Below are positions 1 through 11,617 of a stretch of 64,000 bases of DNA, piece by piece. Position 1 is the stretch's first letter; each line of letters starts with the position of its first letter. The notes under the pieces were generated by a model that saw only the letters and a list, made by a program, of their open reading frames with translations, was not told the origin of the DNA and did not search any database. The position numbers and the translations under genes were made by a program. The DNA comes from Artemisia argyi (taxonomy: Eukaryota; Streptophyta; Magnoliopsida; Asterales; Asteraceae), in assembly GCA_030686995.1 (NCBI GenBank), contig CM060709.1:126696373-126760372 (forward strand). Direction: 5' to 3'.

Positions 1-2645
1 GGACATGTTTAAGCTAGAATTTACCAAATAAGCTCACAGGATAAGCCAGATTAGCACTTTGTTTTCTTACTTGAACACAGAAAAATGGGACAGAGTTTAT
101 GGGAGAATTCAGGTGGGTCCCAGGGAGCTTAAGCTCAATGGCTTGCTCAAAATAGGAAGGTGGCCAGGAGGGGGGTTCAAAGAACCAAACGTGGGGTTGT
201 GGGACCCACTGTGGTGGCCAGAAAGATCCACCAAAGGTGGTGGTGGTGGACTGATCTGCTGCAGCAGGGGAGGTGATGCCCCCTGCTGCTGTGTTTCTAG
301 GCTTGTGGGGACCACAAAAAAAATGGAAAAATTAAGGTGAAAGTGGGACTCTGAAGTTCAACTGGGATATTACTACTCCTAAAAAGTACAAGGCCTGAAT
401 CCACCTAGAAAAATCAAAACAATTCCTACTATTTTTGGATTTTCTGAAAAAGGGTAATTTTGACTTTTTATATAACACACATATGTTGACTATATTGAAC
501 TTCTATTGCATTTAATCTACTGATTATGATAAAATAAAGTCTAATGATACTAAACTAAGCTATTTTAACTACATTTGAACTGAATGAAATGATTATGCAA
601 CTTAAATCTCATAACAGTTAATTTAAACTGAGACAACAGGCAATTTTTGACTTTTAAAGAAAGATCATTGAGTTTATTGCCACAACTGACATATATAGGC
701 CTACCGAAACATGTAGCAACAAGCATTATTGACTCAAACTCAGGTTACAGTGGCTAAAATCACTAATCCAAACACTACTAAATATGACTGAAAAATGGAT
801 TTTCACAGCAAATTATAGACTAAGATCATGAATCCTATTTCCAAAGTTACACTATGATGTAATAAGTTTATATAAGCATAGAAACACAGATATTAGTAAC
901 AAAAACTCATGGATCATTTAAAAGCTAATTTGACAGTTGAAAATGAAATAAAGTGTAATACTGAGAACAAATTAATAAACACCAAATATTTAGCTATAAT
1001 TTAACTAAAAACATTAAAGGTACACTAAAACACAGAGATTAAAGCTAATAGCTTATTCTACAGTGGAATGAACCAAGTCCAAGAAATGGGTTACAATGGA
1101 TTCCAAGCATTTAACAATGAATCACAGACCAATAACCATCCTAGCAGCTTGCCATTAAGCCACTAAACCAAGAAAATCCATACTCCACCCTACTTCCTGC
1201 TTCTTGCCCTTCTTCTTGGAATTTTTTATTTTCTCACTATTTATAAACTATTTTTTTATATTTTTGATTTTTGAGCTAAATTACATTTTAATACAAATGG
1301 AACATTTAAAACTTGTCTATGAACATCAATTGAGCTTATGGAACAGTAAGTGACTACTCTTAACAAGCATAAGGCTAAAATGAAGATTTGAGTAATTTCT
1401 AGTAGAAATTGAATTCAAATACAACTTTAAATTAGTGTTAACAAAGGTTTAATTTTTACATTAGAATAACTGAATACAAGTTTTTTTAACTAAAGAAAAC
1501 AACCAGAGTTACATAAAAACGATTCCTATACTAAACTATATTACCACCTTTCGAATTATGCTAACTGTCCTTCTCTTTTCCTTTTTCTTGACTTATATAG
1601 TTCCTGGGGAGTCCCTCTCTCTTTCCCACCTAAATTTGTGACCATTGGATCAAGCAAATCAATCCTAGCCGTTGGGGGTCTTTTTGGTGGGAAAAAGTTA
1701 AAACTGCAAGTGGCAGTTATCTTGTAGATATTTTTGAGCATTAATTGGTGTTTGGGGTTTAGTGGTAGGCAGGGGAGACAAGGAAGGGTGAAGTTGAGGT
1801 GGAGGGATGGGAGATGTGGAGTGTGGAAGTGGTGTTGCAGGTTACAAGTTGTGGTGGAAGGGCGGAAGTCAAACCTGGCGTTGACCGGGTTTAATATCAA
1901 AGACGGGGTAAGGTTTGGGCTGGTGTGGTGATGGGCCAGGGTGTTGTAGTGGATTGTATTGTTTTAGAATGGATTAGATTTAATTTCAAAGGGTCCATTT
2001 GTTTTTTAGCTTGGATAAATACAAGGACCATTTGTGCAAATACTGAAAGTTAAGGGCTAATTCTGCCAAATTTCCAAAATATTGTTCCAAGGGTGATTCC
2101 TGCCAAGTTGTAATTCCACAAGGTCCTTTGTTGTTTATTCTCCAAAATAAAATCACCCGGGGACCAATTTTGCAAAATTTCAAACTGTAGGGACTAAACT
2201 TGTAATTTTCTCAAAATTTTCATCCAGGGATTAAAAGTGACACATGTGAATTCCTAAGGGCCATATTTGACTTTTTCTCCAAAATTGAACTCCTAGGGGC
2301 CAAAACTGCCAATTGTTGAAACTTGAGGGACCAAAATGTAAATTTTCAAAACTTTTTACCCAAGGACTGTTTCTGATAATAGTTGACTTTTAAAGGACTT
2401 GGGTTGACTTTTCTTTCAAAATAAAAGCTCAGGGACTAATTTTGACAAGTTTTGAAAGTTGGGGGACTGAAACTGCCAATTATGCAAACTTTGTTCGTTT
2501 TTCATCTATTTTCACTCATTTTGCATCTGAAACATATAAAACACAATTTTGAGATATTTTAAGTATTTTGATGCCTTTTTGAGTGTTTTTACATGTTTTG
2601 TAGTTCAGAATTGAACAAAAATGATGAGTGTTTGAGCACTCATCA
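1..2645 (-). repeat. E1 3' LTR, truncated by the window edge
   Basis: This is the second copy of the E1 LTR, matching 7023-9665. It ends at ACTCATCA (2645), beside a purine-rich tract on the minus strand. The part nearest 2645 holds a run of degenerate GGGACCAA-type units (about 1990-2490) as in the other copy. Short ORFs here are not conserved as proteins between the two copies, so I see no gene. Confidence 0.88.
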
Positions 2646-2682
2646 ATCCCTCACACTAAACTATTGCTAGTCCTTAGCAATA
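2646..2682 (-). other. E1 polypurine tract and adjoining hairpin
   Basis: Read on the minus strand, the sequence ends GTGTGAGGGAT directly before the LTR, as a plus-strand primer tract should. Just upstream is a hairpin with an 8-bp perfect stem (2662-2669 with 2675-2682) and a five-base loop that reads AGGAC on the element's sense strand. Similar stem, AGGA loop and AAGTGT purine-box units occur at 3221-3260, 39037-39075 and 40611-40647. Confidence 0.65.
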
Positions 2683-2704
2683 TAGAAAATAAACTGTTTT
2701 GAAA

Positions 2705-3135
2705 ATTTAATGGATTTTAATCTCTTTACCAAAAGCCATTACTTCTGGAGTAGCCAAATGTTTCAGTTTAAGTAAGAACTATGGTACACCGATAACCATG
2801 TGATTTTGAGCAAACCATGAGCTGTCAACGGATTTAATTTGTCTTTACCAGAAGCCGTTTGCTTCTGGACTAGCCAACTCTTGATGGACATAGTCAACAT
2901 CTTGGTGAGCTGATTACCAATTATGGTTTTCCACTGCCTTTACCACAAGCCATAATCTTGCGGGCTAGCCAACTCTTTTAGTTTTTAGGATATGACGAGT
3001 TGAAATACCATACAATTTTGGGCATATTGTAAGCCATAAACGGATTTGATATATCTTTACCAAGAGCCGTTTGCTCCTGGATTAGCCAATCCTTTTGTCA
3101 GTTAGACATGGCAGATTGATAACCACAAAAAATTT
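2705..3135 (-). repeat. Four-unit tandem repeat of short hairpins in the E1 3' region
   Basis: Four units spaced 95-119 bp each contain CTTTACC, an inverted repeat, then TAGCC. The inverted repeats are at 2729-2748, 2848-2868, 2943-2963 and 3060-3080. Unit 2 has a perfect 8-bp stem (CCAGAAGC with GCTTCTGG). The other units differ by compensatory changes or by changes that give G-U pairs on the minus strand, the element's transcript. The array lies downstream of the E1 ORF and about 60 bp from the 3' LTR. Its function is unknown. Confidence 0.75.
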
Positions 3136-3220
3136 TGAAGCTCAAGTGAAAAAATTTTAAAATTTTTTGCCAAAAACAGGGGTACTAGAAGGTAAAATGT
3201 GATAAAATTCACTAGAATTT

Positions 3221-3260
3221 CCCCCCACACTTAGAATTGAATATTGTCCTCAATATTCAA
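3221..3260 (-). other. Hairpin with AGGA loop next to an AAGTGTGGGGGG box (E1)
   Basis: On the minus strand a perfect 10-bp stem (3237-3246 with 3251-3260) closes the loop AGGA and is followed by TTCTAAGTGTGGGGGG. A second purine box without an obvious hairpin lies at about 3366-3380. This resembles a sequence common near the 3' end of plant Ty3 elements; the role is unknown. Confidence 0.7.
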
Positions 3261-3446
3261 AGTCCCGGCTATTATGCCGACTCTTTAAACGTAAAAGGGC
3301 AACATTACAAGCTAAATGTGGAAACACCATTTTTCACTTTATTTGTAACCACAGCAGGGGTAACTCCCCCACACTTCTGGTGAAAACCCTATATACCTGG
3401 TACTGTTTTTGTTGACCGAGTCGCTAGCTTGACTCGACCCCGAAAT

Positions 3447-5135
3447 TCATTTGTTCTTGCGGAAGCATGATGTGGAAGAAGCAATCTCCATCGGACTTTC
3501 ATTCAAGATGTTTGGACAAACATTTGAAGCACGTGAAAGTTCCACACCGATGAGATAAGTACCCGGATTAAGATAGTATAAACTATAAGTGGTGATGCCG
3601 GGGTCAAAGATAATGTCTTCATTCCTGAAGGAGTGAAGAACAGGAGAAGTCACCTTATAGGTGAAGAAAAGGAAGAAAACCATGATGAAAATCATGATAA
3701 GATCTTCTTCCTCGAGAGCAGGCTCATTAGCCTGAATTTGGATTTCAAGGGTTAAGCTTATTGGGTTTGAAAACATCCCGGGCGAGAGGGTGGGATTTAG
3801 TGCATCTCCCCCCGGGCTATCATACTCCGGAGGAGTCATGATATGATGAATGAGTTCACCGGAGAACTCCTCATGAAGAGAATTATTCACATGATGTGAA
3901 TTTTTGAACTCTTGTTCCATTGTGGACTCATCACTATCCTCATTCTGAATATCAAAGATTGGATTGTCTGAAATCAAAGTGAATTCAGAGTCGAATTCAA
4001 ACAAAGGATTGGTGAGAGTAGTTTTGAAAGTTTCGGGAACAAAGAGATTAACATTCTCTATTGGACTGTTAGGATCAGAACTGAGTGACGGATCATGATG
4101 TAAGAGACTTTGAATTTCTCCTAGATCGGCTTCAAAGTCAAAGAGATCATCGTCACTTCCCGTTGGAAGTGGATTGATGTGAGTGAGTTCATCGGCGAAC
4201 TCCTCAAAAAGATGATCAGCATCAGAATGTGGAACTGATGCCTCAACATACTCGATGTCTCCATAAGATGCACAATCTTCGCTAGAATCGGAGAAAGTCT
4301 CAAATTGATCTTTTGGACACTCAAGAGGGGAAGGTAAATCACACACATGATCAAAAGTTCCCTGTGACTCTCCTGGGATTGGGACAAGGTTCTCAACACT
4401 AGACTTTATGAATTCGTCCGATTCCTTTTCAGGAACAGTGCTAAGATGCTCATCCCCCATGTTCAGAGAGTGAGTGTGAACTTCGGGTGTGATAACAACA
4501 GACTGAGGGAGTTGAGAGGAGCTAGCATTCATGGATTGTACGAGTTCCATTTGATCTTCTGCTAGTAATTTCTCCGTCACATTATTTTCTCCCTGATTTT
4601 CCATGGAAGGAATTGTATCTGATGAGCTAGATGAAGTTTTATAAAGTTGAAGAATATCAAGGGTATCTTCATCATCACTGTCATCAGGAATGAAACGGAA
4701 CTGAGAGCTAGATTTGGTTGCTTTTTCTTTTGCAATTGATTCCCTAATAGATCTTTCATAGGCATCTTGGGAATTTACTCTAGCAGCCTGCTCTTCAGCT
4801 AGCAATTCTTCCATGGATTTTTGATGAGTGTCTTTTTGGGCAAAGTCTTTAACTAAACCCTTAAGCTCATCAAGTATTTCCAGTACATTTTGAATTTCTG
4901 GAAGAATTGCTTGATTCATTTGGTACTGTGGAGGTTGGTCATAATAAGGTGTGTCAAAATTGTCACAAGGATATGGATTCCCCGTTTGACAATCTGAGCT
5001 GAAGTGTGGACCTCCATAGTAATCACAACAAAATGATTGTTGTGGTAGATTAGGTGAATCATATGGGTATTGGTCATAACCAAAGTTCTGATTGTCTCCC
5101 GAAAACTGTAGACAAACGTGTTTCCAGCTTGACAC
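3447..5135 (-). CDS. E1 acidic zinc-knuckle protein (main ORF, 562 codons)
   Basis: This is the main coding region of the LARD-like element. It begins in a Tyr/Pro/Gln-rich segment with a zinc-knuckle-like CDYYGGPH...C in which the second Cys is replaced by Tyr. A Glu/Ala-rich probable coiled coil follows (about residues 85-145), then a long acidic Ser/Asp/Glu region. Near the C terminus is one hydrophobic stretch of about 17 residues (about 479-495) that could span a membrane, followed by a conserved-looking tail with FDPGITTY and NESPMEI. I recognise this layout from predicted Asteraceae retroelement proteins, often named for an RT domain they lack. There are no protease, RT or integrase motifs. 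The true N terminus is encoded by the next ORF upstream in another frame, so the annotated start is artificial. It is probably gag-related; structural or RNA-binding function is inference only. Confidence 0.6.
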   Translation of the reverse strand: MSSWKHVCLQFSGDNQNFGYDQYPYDSPNLPQQSFCCDYYGGPHFSSDCQTGNPYPCDNFDTPYYDQPPQYQMNQAILPEIQNVLEILDELKGLVKDFAQKDTHQKSMEELLAEEQAARVNSQDAYERSIRESIAKEKATKSSSQFRFIPDDSDDEDTLDILQLYKTSSSSSDTIPSMENQGENNVTEKLLAEDQMELVQSMNASSSQLPQSVVITPEVHTHSLNMGDEHLSTVPEKESDEFIKSSVENLVPIPGESQGTFDHVCDLPSPLECPKDQFETFSDSSEDCASYGDIEYVEASVPHSDADHLFEEFADELTHINPLPTGSDDDLFDFEADLGEIQSLLHHDPSLSSDPNSPIENVNLFVPETFKTTLTNPLFEFDSEFTLISDNPIFDIQNEDSDESTMEQEFKNSHHVNNSLHEEFSGELIHHIMTPPEYDSPGGDALNPTLSPGMFSNPISLTLEIQIQANEPALEEEDLIMIFIMVFFLFFTYKVTSPVLHSFRNEDIIFDPGITTYSLYYLNPGTYLIGVELSRASNVCPNILNESPMEIASSTSCFRKNK

Positions 5136-5353
5136 TCAAATCCTTGGTGAGGACCTCCACAAAACTCACACAGATATGTCAGTATCTCATGATGTGGTGG
5201 CTGGTAGAATGAATCAGATGTGTCATGGTAAGGATAGGGAGCTTGGTTATAGACAGACCCATCTCCTGACTCTACCATGCTACAGCCGGGACAATTCCCA
5301 CCATTATGAGGAACACCACACCATTGACAACCAAAATGGTGTGGATACGACAT
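4916..5353 (-). pseudogene. E1 N-terminal zinc-knuckle segment, frame-shifted from the main ORF
   Basis: This frame encodes two short zinc knuckles of CX2CX3HX4C form, CQWCGVPHNGGNC and CEFCGGPHQGFEC, about 45 residues apart. Both are the shortened type usual in Athila-like gag. The useful reading ends near 5095-5100, where a one-base change moves the natural continuation into the frame of the 562-codon ORF. With the degenerate third knuckle in that ORF, the original protein had three knuckles in series. The start codon at 5353 lies about 290 bp from the primer-binding site, a plausible leader length. Confidence 0.6.
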
Positions 5354-5640
5354 AGGAAAGAATCAAAGGTTCATAGAGGGGTAGGGATGAAGAATCAAAG
5401 ATGTGAGAGGGTAAAGGTGAATATTTTTGAAATTTTTGGAAAACATTTTGTAAAAATAAGAAAGAAAATCTTTTTGGGTTTTTTGTGTTCGTTGAAAACT
5501 GATTTTAAATTGTTTTGGTGAACTATTTTGTTTTTTATATGATAATAATTAGAAAATATGAACAAGGATGGGTAAATGTACAATGAGTGTATATCCCGAT
5601 TCACTAATACGCAAAACCGTTTAGAATAACGCGCACAATC
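5354..5640 (-). other. E1 untranslated leader
   Basis: About 290 bp between the ORF start and the primer-binding site. It is AT-rich, and I see no ORF or strong repeat in it. Confidence 0.5.
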
Positions 5641-5658
5641 TCCCCGACAGCGGCGCCA
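5641..5658 (-). other. E1 primer-binding site
   Basis: The minus strand reads TGGCGCCGCTGTCGGGGA, six bases from the LTR end. It matches the 3' end of plant tRNA-Asp (complement TGGCGCCGTTGCCGGGGA) at 16 of 18 positions. Confidence 0.8.
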
Positions 5659-5663
5659 AAATT

Positions 5664-8600
5664 TGATTGGCTCTGAATGGTCAACCTAACAGTCAACCTA
5701 AATTGACCAGGTGATGGTCAACTAGGTCAAACAGCCTAGAGTCAATCTCCGTGGAAGTATAGGGTTTCCCCGGGTCGTTATGTCCCGACGAGGTGTGGAT
5801 TGTATTCAAACGGGTTTGTGATCGGGTGAATTTGGACAGAAAGGGGTTTGTGATTGATTAAACTAAGGAATTTTGAAAGAAAATAACTTAAATAAGTTAT
5901 ATTAACAAGACTGTGAAATCAGAAAAATCAGAAACGTTTTAAACCTAAAAACGTGTACGTTCAGTTTAAATTTACGCGAACGTACAAAATAAAAAGCGAA
6001 AACTGAAATCTGAAAACCCACAGGGGGTGAAAATGACTTTTTTACAAACCTAAGGATAAATGAAAATTTTTAGAAAAAGAAAATAAATTTTTACAGAAAT
6101 TAATTATTTAATATTACTTAAATACTATTTAATACTAATATTAATATTTAAATAACTTAAATACAATATAATATTAATTTATTACTAGAAAAATGAAAAT
6201 TAAATTTCTAAAATTATAAAATAACTAAAAACAAATTTTAAAATTAAAAATATGCTTTTTTGTCTTTTTGTGATTTTTACATTAATTAATTACTAATTAT
6301 ATTTAATTTCCTAATTAAAATAAATGAAATTATTAAAAATTCTAAAAAGACTTAGATAATTATAGAAAAATTTATAAATCTAATTAACCATTACAGGAAT
6401 CCTAAAAAATTATAAAAAGTTTGTTTTATATGTTTTTGCACTATTTTACTAATTATTAAATTAAATATTAGTTAATTACTAATTAAATTATAAAAACTAG
6501 AAAATGAACAATAGAAATTCTAGAAAATTTTCTAAAATTATATTATATTATATAAAAGCTAGGAAAAATATAAAAACTAGGTGTTACTTTATAAAAACTA
6601 ATTATGCTATTTAATACTTAATTATTAATAAAACTAATATTAAATCTAATTAATACTAAATGACAAGATTAAAATTTGGAAAAATTACTGAAACAACTTT
6701 AAGATAAAAGGAAATTAAGAAAAATATAAAAATGCACGGTGTTTAATAAAAATCTAAAAAGGAAAATTAAAAAGTTAAATTACATTAAATAGAAACTATC
6801 ACTTGAAATTAAATTGGTTTTTTCTGAAATTTTCTTTTACAAAACTCTTTTAACACTAAAAACAAACAACTTTTACAAAAATAACTTTTTCAGAACTTAA
6901 AAATAAGCCAAATGCATGCTTAAAAGCATGACAGTTGACTTTCTTTGACCAAGCTAAGAAATAAGCTTGAATGAGCTTATGTGGGGTCCACAAGGGTGGA
7001 TTTTGGTTCAAATAAGTTTGTTGGACATGTTTAAGCTAGAATTTACCAAATAAGCTCACAGGATAAGCCAGATTAGCACTTTGTTTTCTTACTTGAACAC
7101 AGAAAAATGGGACAGAGTTTATGGGAGAATTCAGGTGGGTCCCAGGGAGCTTAAGCTCAAAGGCTTGCTTAAAATAGGAAGGTGGCCAGGAGGGGGTTCA
7201 AAGAACCAAAAGTGGGGTTGTGGGACCCACTGTGGTGGCCAGAAAGAACCACCAAAGGTCGTGGTGGTGGACTGATCTGCTGCAGCAATGGAGGTGATGC
7301 CCCCTGTAGCTGTGTTTCTAGGCTTGTGGCGACCACACAAAAAATGGAAAAATTAAGGTGAAAGTGGGACTCTGAAGTTCAGCTGGGATATTACTACTCC
7401 TAAAAAGTACAAGGCCTGAATCCACCTAGAAAAATCAAAACAATTCCTGCTATTTTCGGATTTTCTAAAAAGGGTAATTCTGACTTTTTATATAACACAC
7501 ATATGTTGACTATATTGAACTTCTATTGCATTTAATCTACTGATTATGATAAAATAAAGTCTAATGATACTAAACTAAGCTATTTTAACTACATTTGAAC
7601 TGAATGAAATGATTATGCAACTTAAATCTCATAACAGTTAATTTAAACTGAGACAACAGGCAATTTTTGACTTTTAAAGAAAGATCATTGAGTTTATTGC
7701 CACAACTGACATATATAGGCCTACCGAAACATGTAGCAACAAGCATTATTGACTCAAACTCAGGTTACAGTGGCTAAAATCACTAATCCAAACACCACTA
7801 ACTATGACTGAAAAATGGATTTTCACAGCAAATTATAGACTAAGATCATGAATCCTATTTCCAAAGTTACACTATGATGTAATAAGTTTATATAAGCATA
7901 GAAACACAGATATTAGTAACAAAAACTCATGGATCATTTAAAAGCTAATTTGACAGTTGAAAATGAAATAAAGTGTAATACTGAGAACAAATTAATAAAC
8001 ACCAAATATTTAGCTATAATTTAACTAAAAACATTAAAGGTACACTAAAACACAGAGATTAAAGCTAATAGCTTATTCTACAGTGGAATGACCCAAGTCC
8101 AAGAAATGGGTTACAATGGATTCCAAGCATTTAACAATGAATCACAGACCAATAACCATCCTAGCAGCTTGCCATTAAGCCACTAAACCAAGAAAATCTA
8201 TACTCCACCCTGCTTCCTGCTTCTTGCCCTTCTTCTTGGAATTTTTTATTTTCTCACTATTTATAAACTATTTTTTTTATATTTTTGATTTTTGAGCTAA
8301 ATTACATTTTGATACAAATGGAACATTTAAAACTTGTCTATGAACATCAATTGAGCTTATGGAACAGTAAGTGACTACTCTTAACAAGCATAAGGCTAAA
8401 ATGAAGATTTGAGTAATTTCTAGTAGAAACTGAATTCAAATACAACTTGAAATTAGTGTTAACAAAGGTTTAATTTTTACATTAGAATAACTGAATACAA
8501 GTTTTTTAACTAAAGAAAACAACCAGAATTACATAAAAACGATTCCTACACTAAAGTATATTACCACTATTCTAATTATGCTAACTGTCTTTCTCTTTTC

Positions 8601-9665
8601 CTTTTTCTTGACTTATATAGTTCCTGGGGAGTCCCTCTCTCTTTCCCACCTGAATTTGTGACCATTGGATCAAGCAAATCAATCCTAGCCGTTGGGGGTC
8701 TTTTTGGCGGGAAAAAGGTAAAACTGCAAGTGGCAGTTATCTTGTTGATATTTTTGAGCATTAATTGGTGCTTGGGGTTTAGTGGTAGGCAGGGGAGACA
8801 AGGAAGGGTGAAGTTGAGGTGGTGGGATGGGAGATGTGAAGTGTGGAAGTGGTGTTGCAGGTTACAAGTTGTGGTGGAAGGGTGGAAGTCAAACCTAGCA
8901 TTGACCGGGTTTAATATCAAAGACGGGGTAAGGTTTGGGCTGGTGTGGTGATGGGCCAGGGTGTTGTAGTGGATTGTATTGTTTTGGAATGGATTGGATT
9001 TAATTTCAAAGGGTCCATTTGTTTTTTAGCTTGGATAAATACAAGGACCATTTGTGCAAATACTGAAAGTTAAGGGCTAATTCTGCCAAATTTCCAAAAT
9101 ATTGTTCCAAGGGTGATTCCTGCCAAGTTGTAATTCCACAAGGTCCTTTGTTGTTTATTCTCCAAAATAAAATCACCCGGGGACCAATTTTGCAAAATTT
9201 CAAACTGTAGGGACTAAACTTGTAATTTTCTCAAAATTTTCATCCAGAGATTAAAAGTGACACATGTGAATTCCCAAGGGCCATATTTGACTTTTTCTCC
9301 AAAATTGAACTCCTAGGGGCCAAAACTGCCAATTGTTGAAACTTGAGGGACCAAAATGTAAATTTTCAAAACTTTTTACCCAAGGACTGTTTCTGATAAT
9401 AGTTGACTTTTAAAGGACTTGGGTTGACTTTTCTTTCAAAATAAAAGCTCAGGGACTAATTTTGACAAGTTTTGAAAGTTGGGGGACTGAAACTGCCAAT
9501 TATGCAAACTTTGTTCGTTTTTCATCTATTTTCACTCATTTTGCATCTGAAACATATAAAACACAATTTTGATGCATTTTCAGTATTTTGATGCCTTTTT
9601 GAGTGTTTTTACATGTTTTGCAGTTCAGAATTGAACAAAAATGATGAGTGTTTGAGCACTCATCA
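5664..9665 (-). repeat. E1 5' LTR (complete, about 4.0 kb)
   Basis: Bounded by TGATTGGCTC and GCACTCATCA. About 6040-6860 is very AT-rich low-complexity sequence. About 9005-9490 holds some 15 degenerate units related to GGGACCAA at 30-38 bp spacing. The two copies visible in the window differ by roughly 1-2% by eye over 2.6 kb. ORFs of 60-115 codons inside it are not preserved as proteins between the copies. Confidence 0.88.
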
Positions 9666-10433
9666 CAAGGTTAGATCTTCCTCCAAGAAAATGAACAATC
9701 AAAGCTTCTCTTCCAGAAAAATAAATCATCTTCTTGTCATACATAACCTGTTAAACCTGAGAAAACAAACAAGGCAACCTCGCGTAAAATCGGCGGCAAT
9801 CTATATATACTAACAAATCCTAAAAAGTAAAGTAAGATATAATGCTTGTGGAATGTATGTTTGCAGATTTCCTGGAGTTTATAAAACTAAAGAATTAACA
9901 AAAACTTTAAGACTCCATTAGAAAAACAAAACTAGCAAAATTTCTAGATTTTTACACATGTCGCCGTCAGGAATTTCTTCCTGACGCCGTCAGAAGTGAC
10001 CTGCAGAAATTCTTACGTTAAGTTTCCGGAAAATTTTTGGAAAAACTTATGTCCTACTTCCTGGAAAATCCTACAAAACATCATTATGACTCGATACAAG
10101 CATTTGACTTTAACAAATACGGATATACATGTTCATTTAATATTGTGGAGAATCATGATCAATTTTGTTTCTTAAAAACATATTTGGGGTTTCCCCTTAC
10201 ACTTATCTTTTGCGAAATACCTTTGGATGAAGTTAAGACTAAGCCAAACGACAAAATAAAGTATTTTCACCATTTTAGTTTTGAAACATGATATACCAAC
10301 AATAAAAATAAAGCATGCATACGGAAACAAATAACAATCAAACAAATAAAAATCACACTAAGCATGGGTTGCCTCCCAAGAAGCGCTTTTCTTTATTTAC
10401 GAGTCTTGTAGCTAGACTCAAGGTCATGGGTAA
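9666..10433 (-). other. E2 3' noncoding segment shared with E6 and E7
   Basis: Closely similar by eye to 40732-41494 and, reversed, to 63246-64000. It contains the post-ORF box (10362-10433), a purine box AAGTGTAAGGGG with a GGGGAAACCCC hairpin near 10180-10200, and TGACG palindromes at 9959-9969 and 9982-9992. The plus-strand ORF at 10037-10291 is antisense to this noncoding segment and is not preserved in E6, so I do not call it. Confidence 0.75.
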
Positions 10434-11594
10434 TTACGTGACCTCATCGTCAAATGTTACATCCTCCTCACCAATCATTTCATTGCTATTTTCTTGATAA
10501 TGTTTTACACGTTGTATGTTGACAGTAAATTCTCTACTTTCATCGTCTACTAACACAACAGCTCTAGTTTTAGAGGAACTTTTCACCGTAAATGGCCCAT
10601 ACCATCTAGACTTGAGCTTCCCTGGAAATAACCTTAACCAAGAGTTATACAATAGGACTTTGTCCCCTTCTGAAAATTCCTTAGGTTTCTTAATTCGCTG
10701 GTCATGTCATCTTTTTGCCCTCTCTTTATATGTAATGGAAGACTCATATGCTTCTAACCTTAGCTCATCAAGCTCATGGAGCTGCAAAAACCTATTTGTT
10801 CCGGCAATAGTTTAGTCTAAATTACATGCCTTAAGCGCCCAATAAGCCTTATGTTCTAGTTCTACTGGAAGGTGACATGCATTGTCGTAGACCATGCGGA
10901 ACGGAGTCATTCCAATAGGTGTCTTGTAGGCACTTCGGAATGCCCATAAGGCCTCATCGAGTTTAAATGACCAGTCTTTTCTATTCTGACTAACCATTTT
11001 TTCTAGTATTCTTTTAATAGCTCTGTTAGTGTTTTCGACCTGACCATTGGTCTGTGGGTGATAGGCGGTGGAAAATCGGTGGGACACTCCGTATCTCCTC
11101 ATGACCTTTTCCATTTGCGCATTGCAAAAGTGGGTTCTCCTATCACTGATGAGAGCTTTAGAAATTCCGAACCTAGCGAACAGCTTTTTCAAGAAATGAA
11201 TAACTACCCTAGCATCGTTGGTCCTAAGGGCTTGTGCCTCCACCTATTTTGAAACATAGTCGATGGCAACTAAAATGTATTCATTCCCTCCTGAAGATGG
11301 AAAGGGTCCCATGAAGTCGATTCCCCAGACGTCGAAGACCTCACATACTTGTATAAAATTCTGAGGTGCTTCATCTCTATTTGATATGTTCCCGACCCGT
11401 TGACATGCATCGCATGCTTGCACCATTTCTTTAACATCACGGAATATTTTGGGCCAATAGAATCCCGCATCAAAAATCTTTCGTGCAGTGGTGTTTATCC
11501 CATGATGGCCCCCAGAGGGGCCAGAGTGACACTCTCTCATGATTTTTACTGCCTCATTTCCCGAAACACAACGTCTGATTATTTGATCTAACAC
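10434..11594 (-). pseudogene. E2 integrase relic
   Basis: Three fragments make up a Ty3-type integrase. The 11244-11594 piece has the HHCC zinc-binding motif (H...HH..., CDACQ) and the first catalytic Asp in WGIDFMGPF. The 10812-11243 piece has the second Asp in ISDRRTHFCN, where the usual GG is RR, and the Glu in NGQVENTNRA. The 10434-10652 piece is the C-terminal domain with RWYGPF. Stops and frame changes separate the pieces, so it cannot yield active enzyme. The last codons (ending DDEVT) align with the ends of the E6 and E7 gag ORFs (NDEIT), which shows how the pol-less elements relate to this one. Confidence 0.85.
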
Positions 11595-11617
11595 CTTCGA
11601 AATAAAAATGGTTCATC

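Larger units (their letters stand above)
1..9665 (-). mobile_element. E1: LARD-like LTR retrotransposon with 4 kb LTRs, left end off the window
   Basis: Positions 1-2645 repeat at about 7023-9665 with only scattered differences. The complete right copy runs from TGATTGGCTC at 5664 to GCACTCATCA at 9665, giving a TG...CA LTR of about 4.0 kb. A tRNA-like primer site beside 5664 and a purine tract beside 2645 set the orientation as minus. The interior (2646-5663) is about 3.0 kb and holds one protein-coding region and no protease, RT or integrase. Long LTRs with a short pol-less interior fit the LARD class of non-autonomous elements. The left boundary and target duplication lie outside the window. 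It interrupts the 3' internal region of E2: the sequence resuming at 9666 matches E6 from about 40732. Confidence 0.85.

Noticed and set aside
1734..1931. ORFs in the E1 LTR (also 8658-8951, 1556-1900, 8576-8920)
   Set aside because: Both LTR copies show them on opposite strands with differing starts and no protein-like conservation or domain.
10037..10291. Plus-strand ORF of 84 codons
   Set aside because: Antisense to the E2 3' noncoding segment; the matching E6 and E7 sequence does not keep the frame open.
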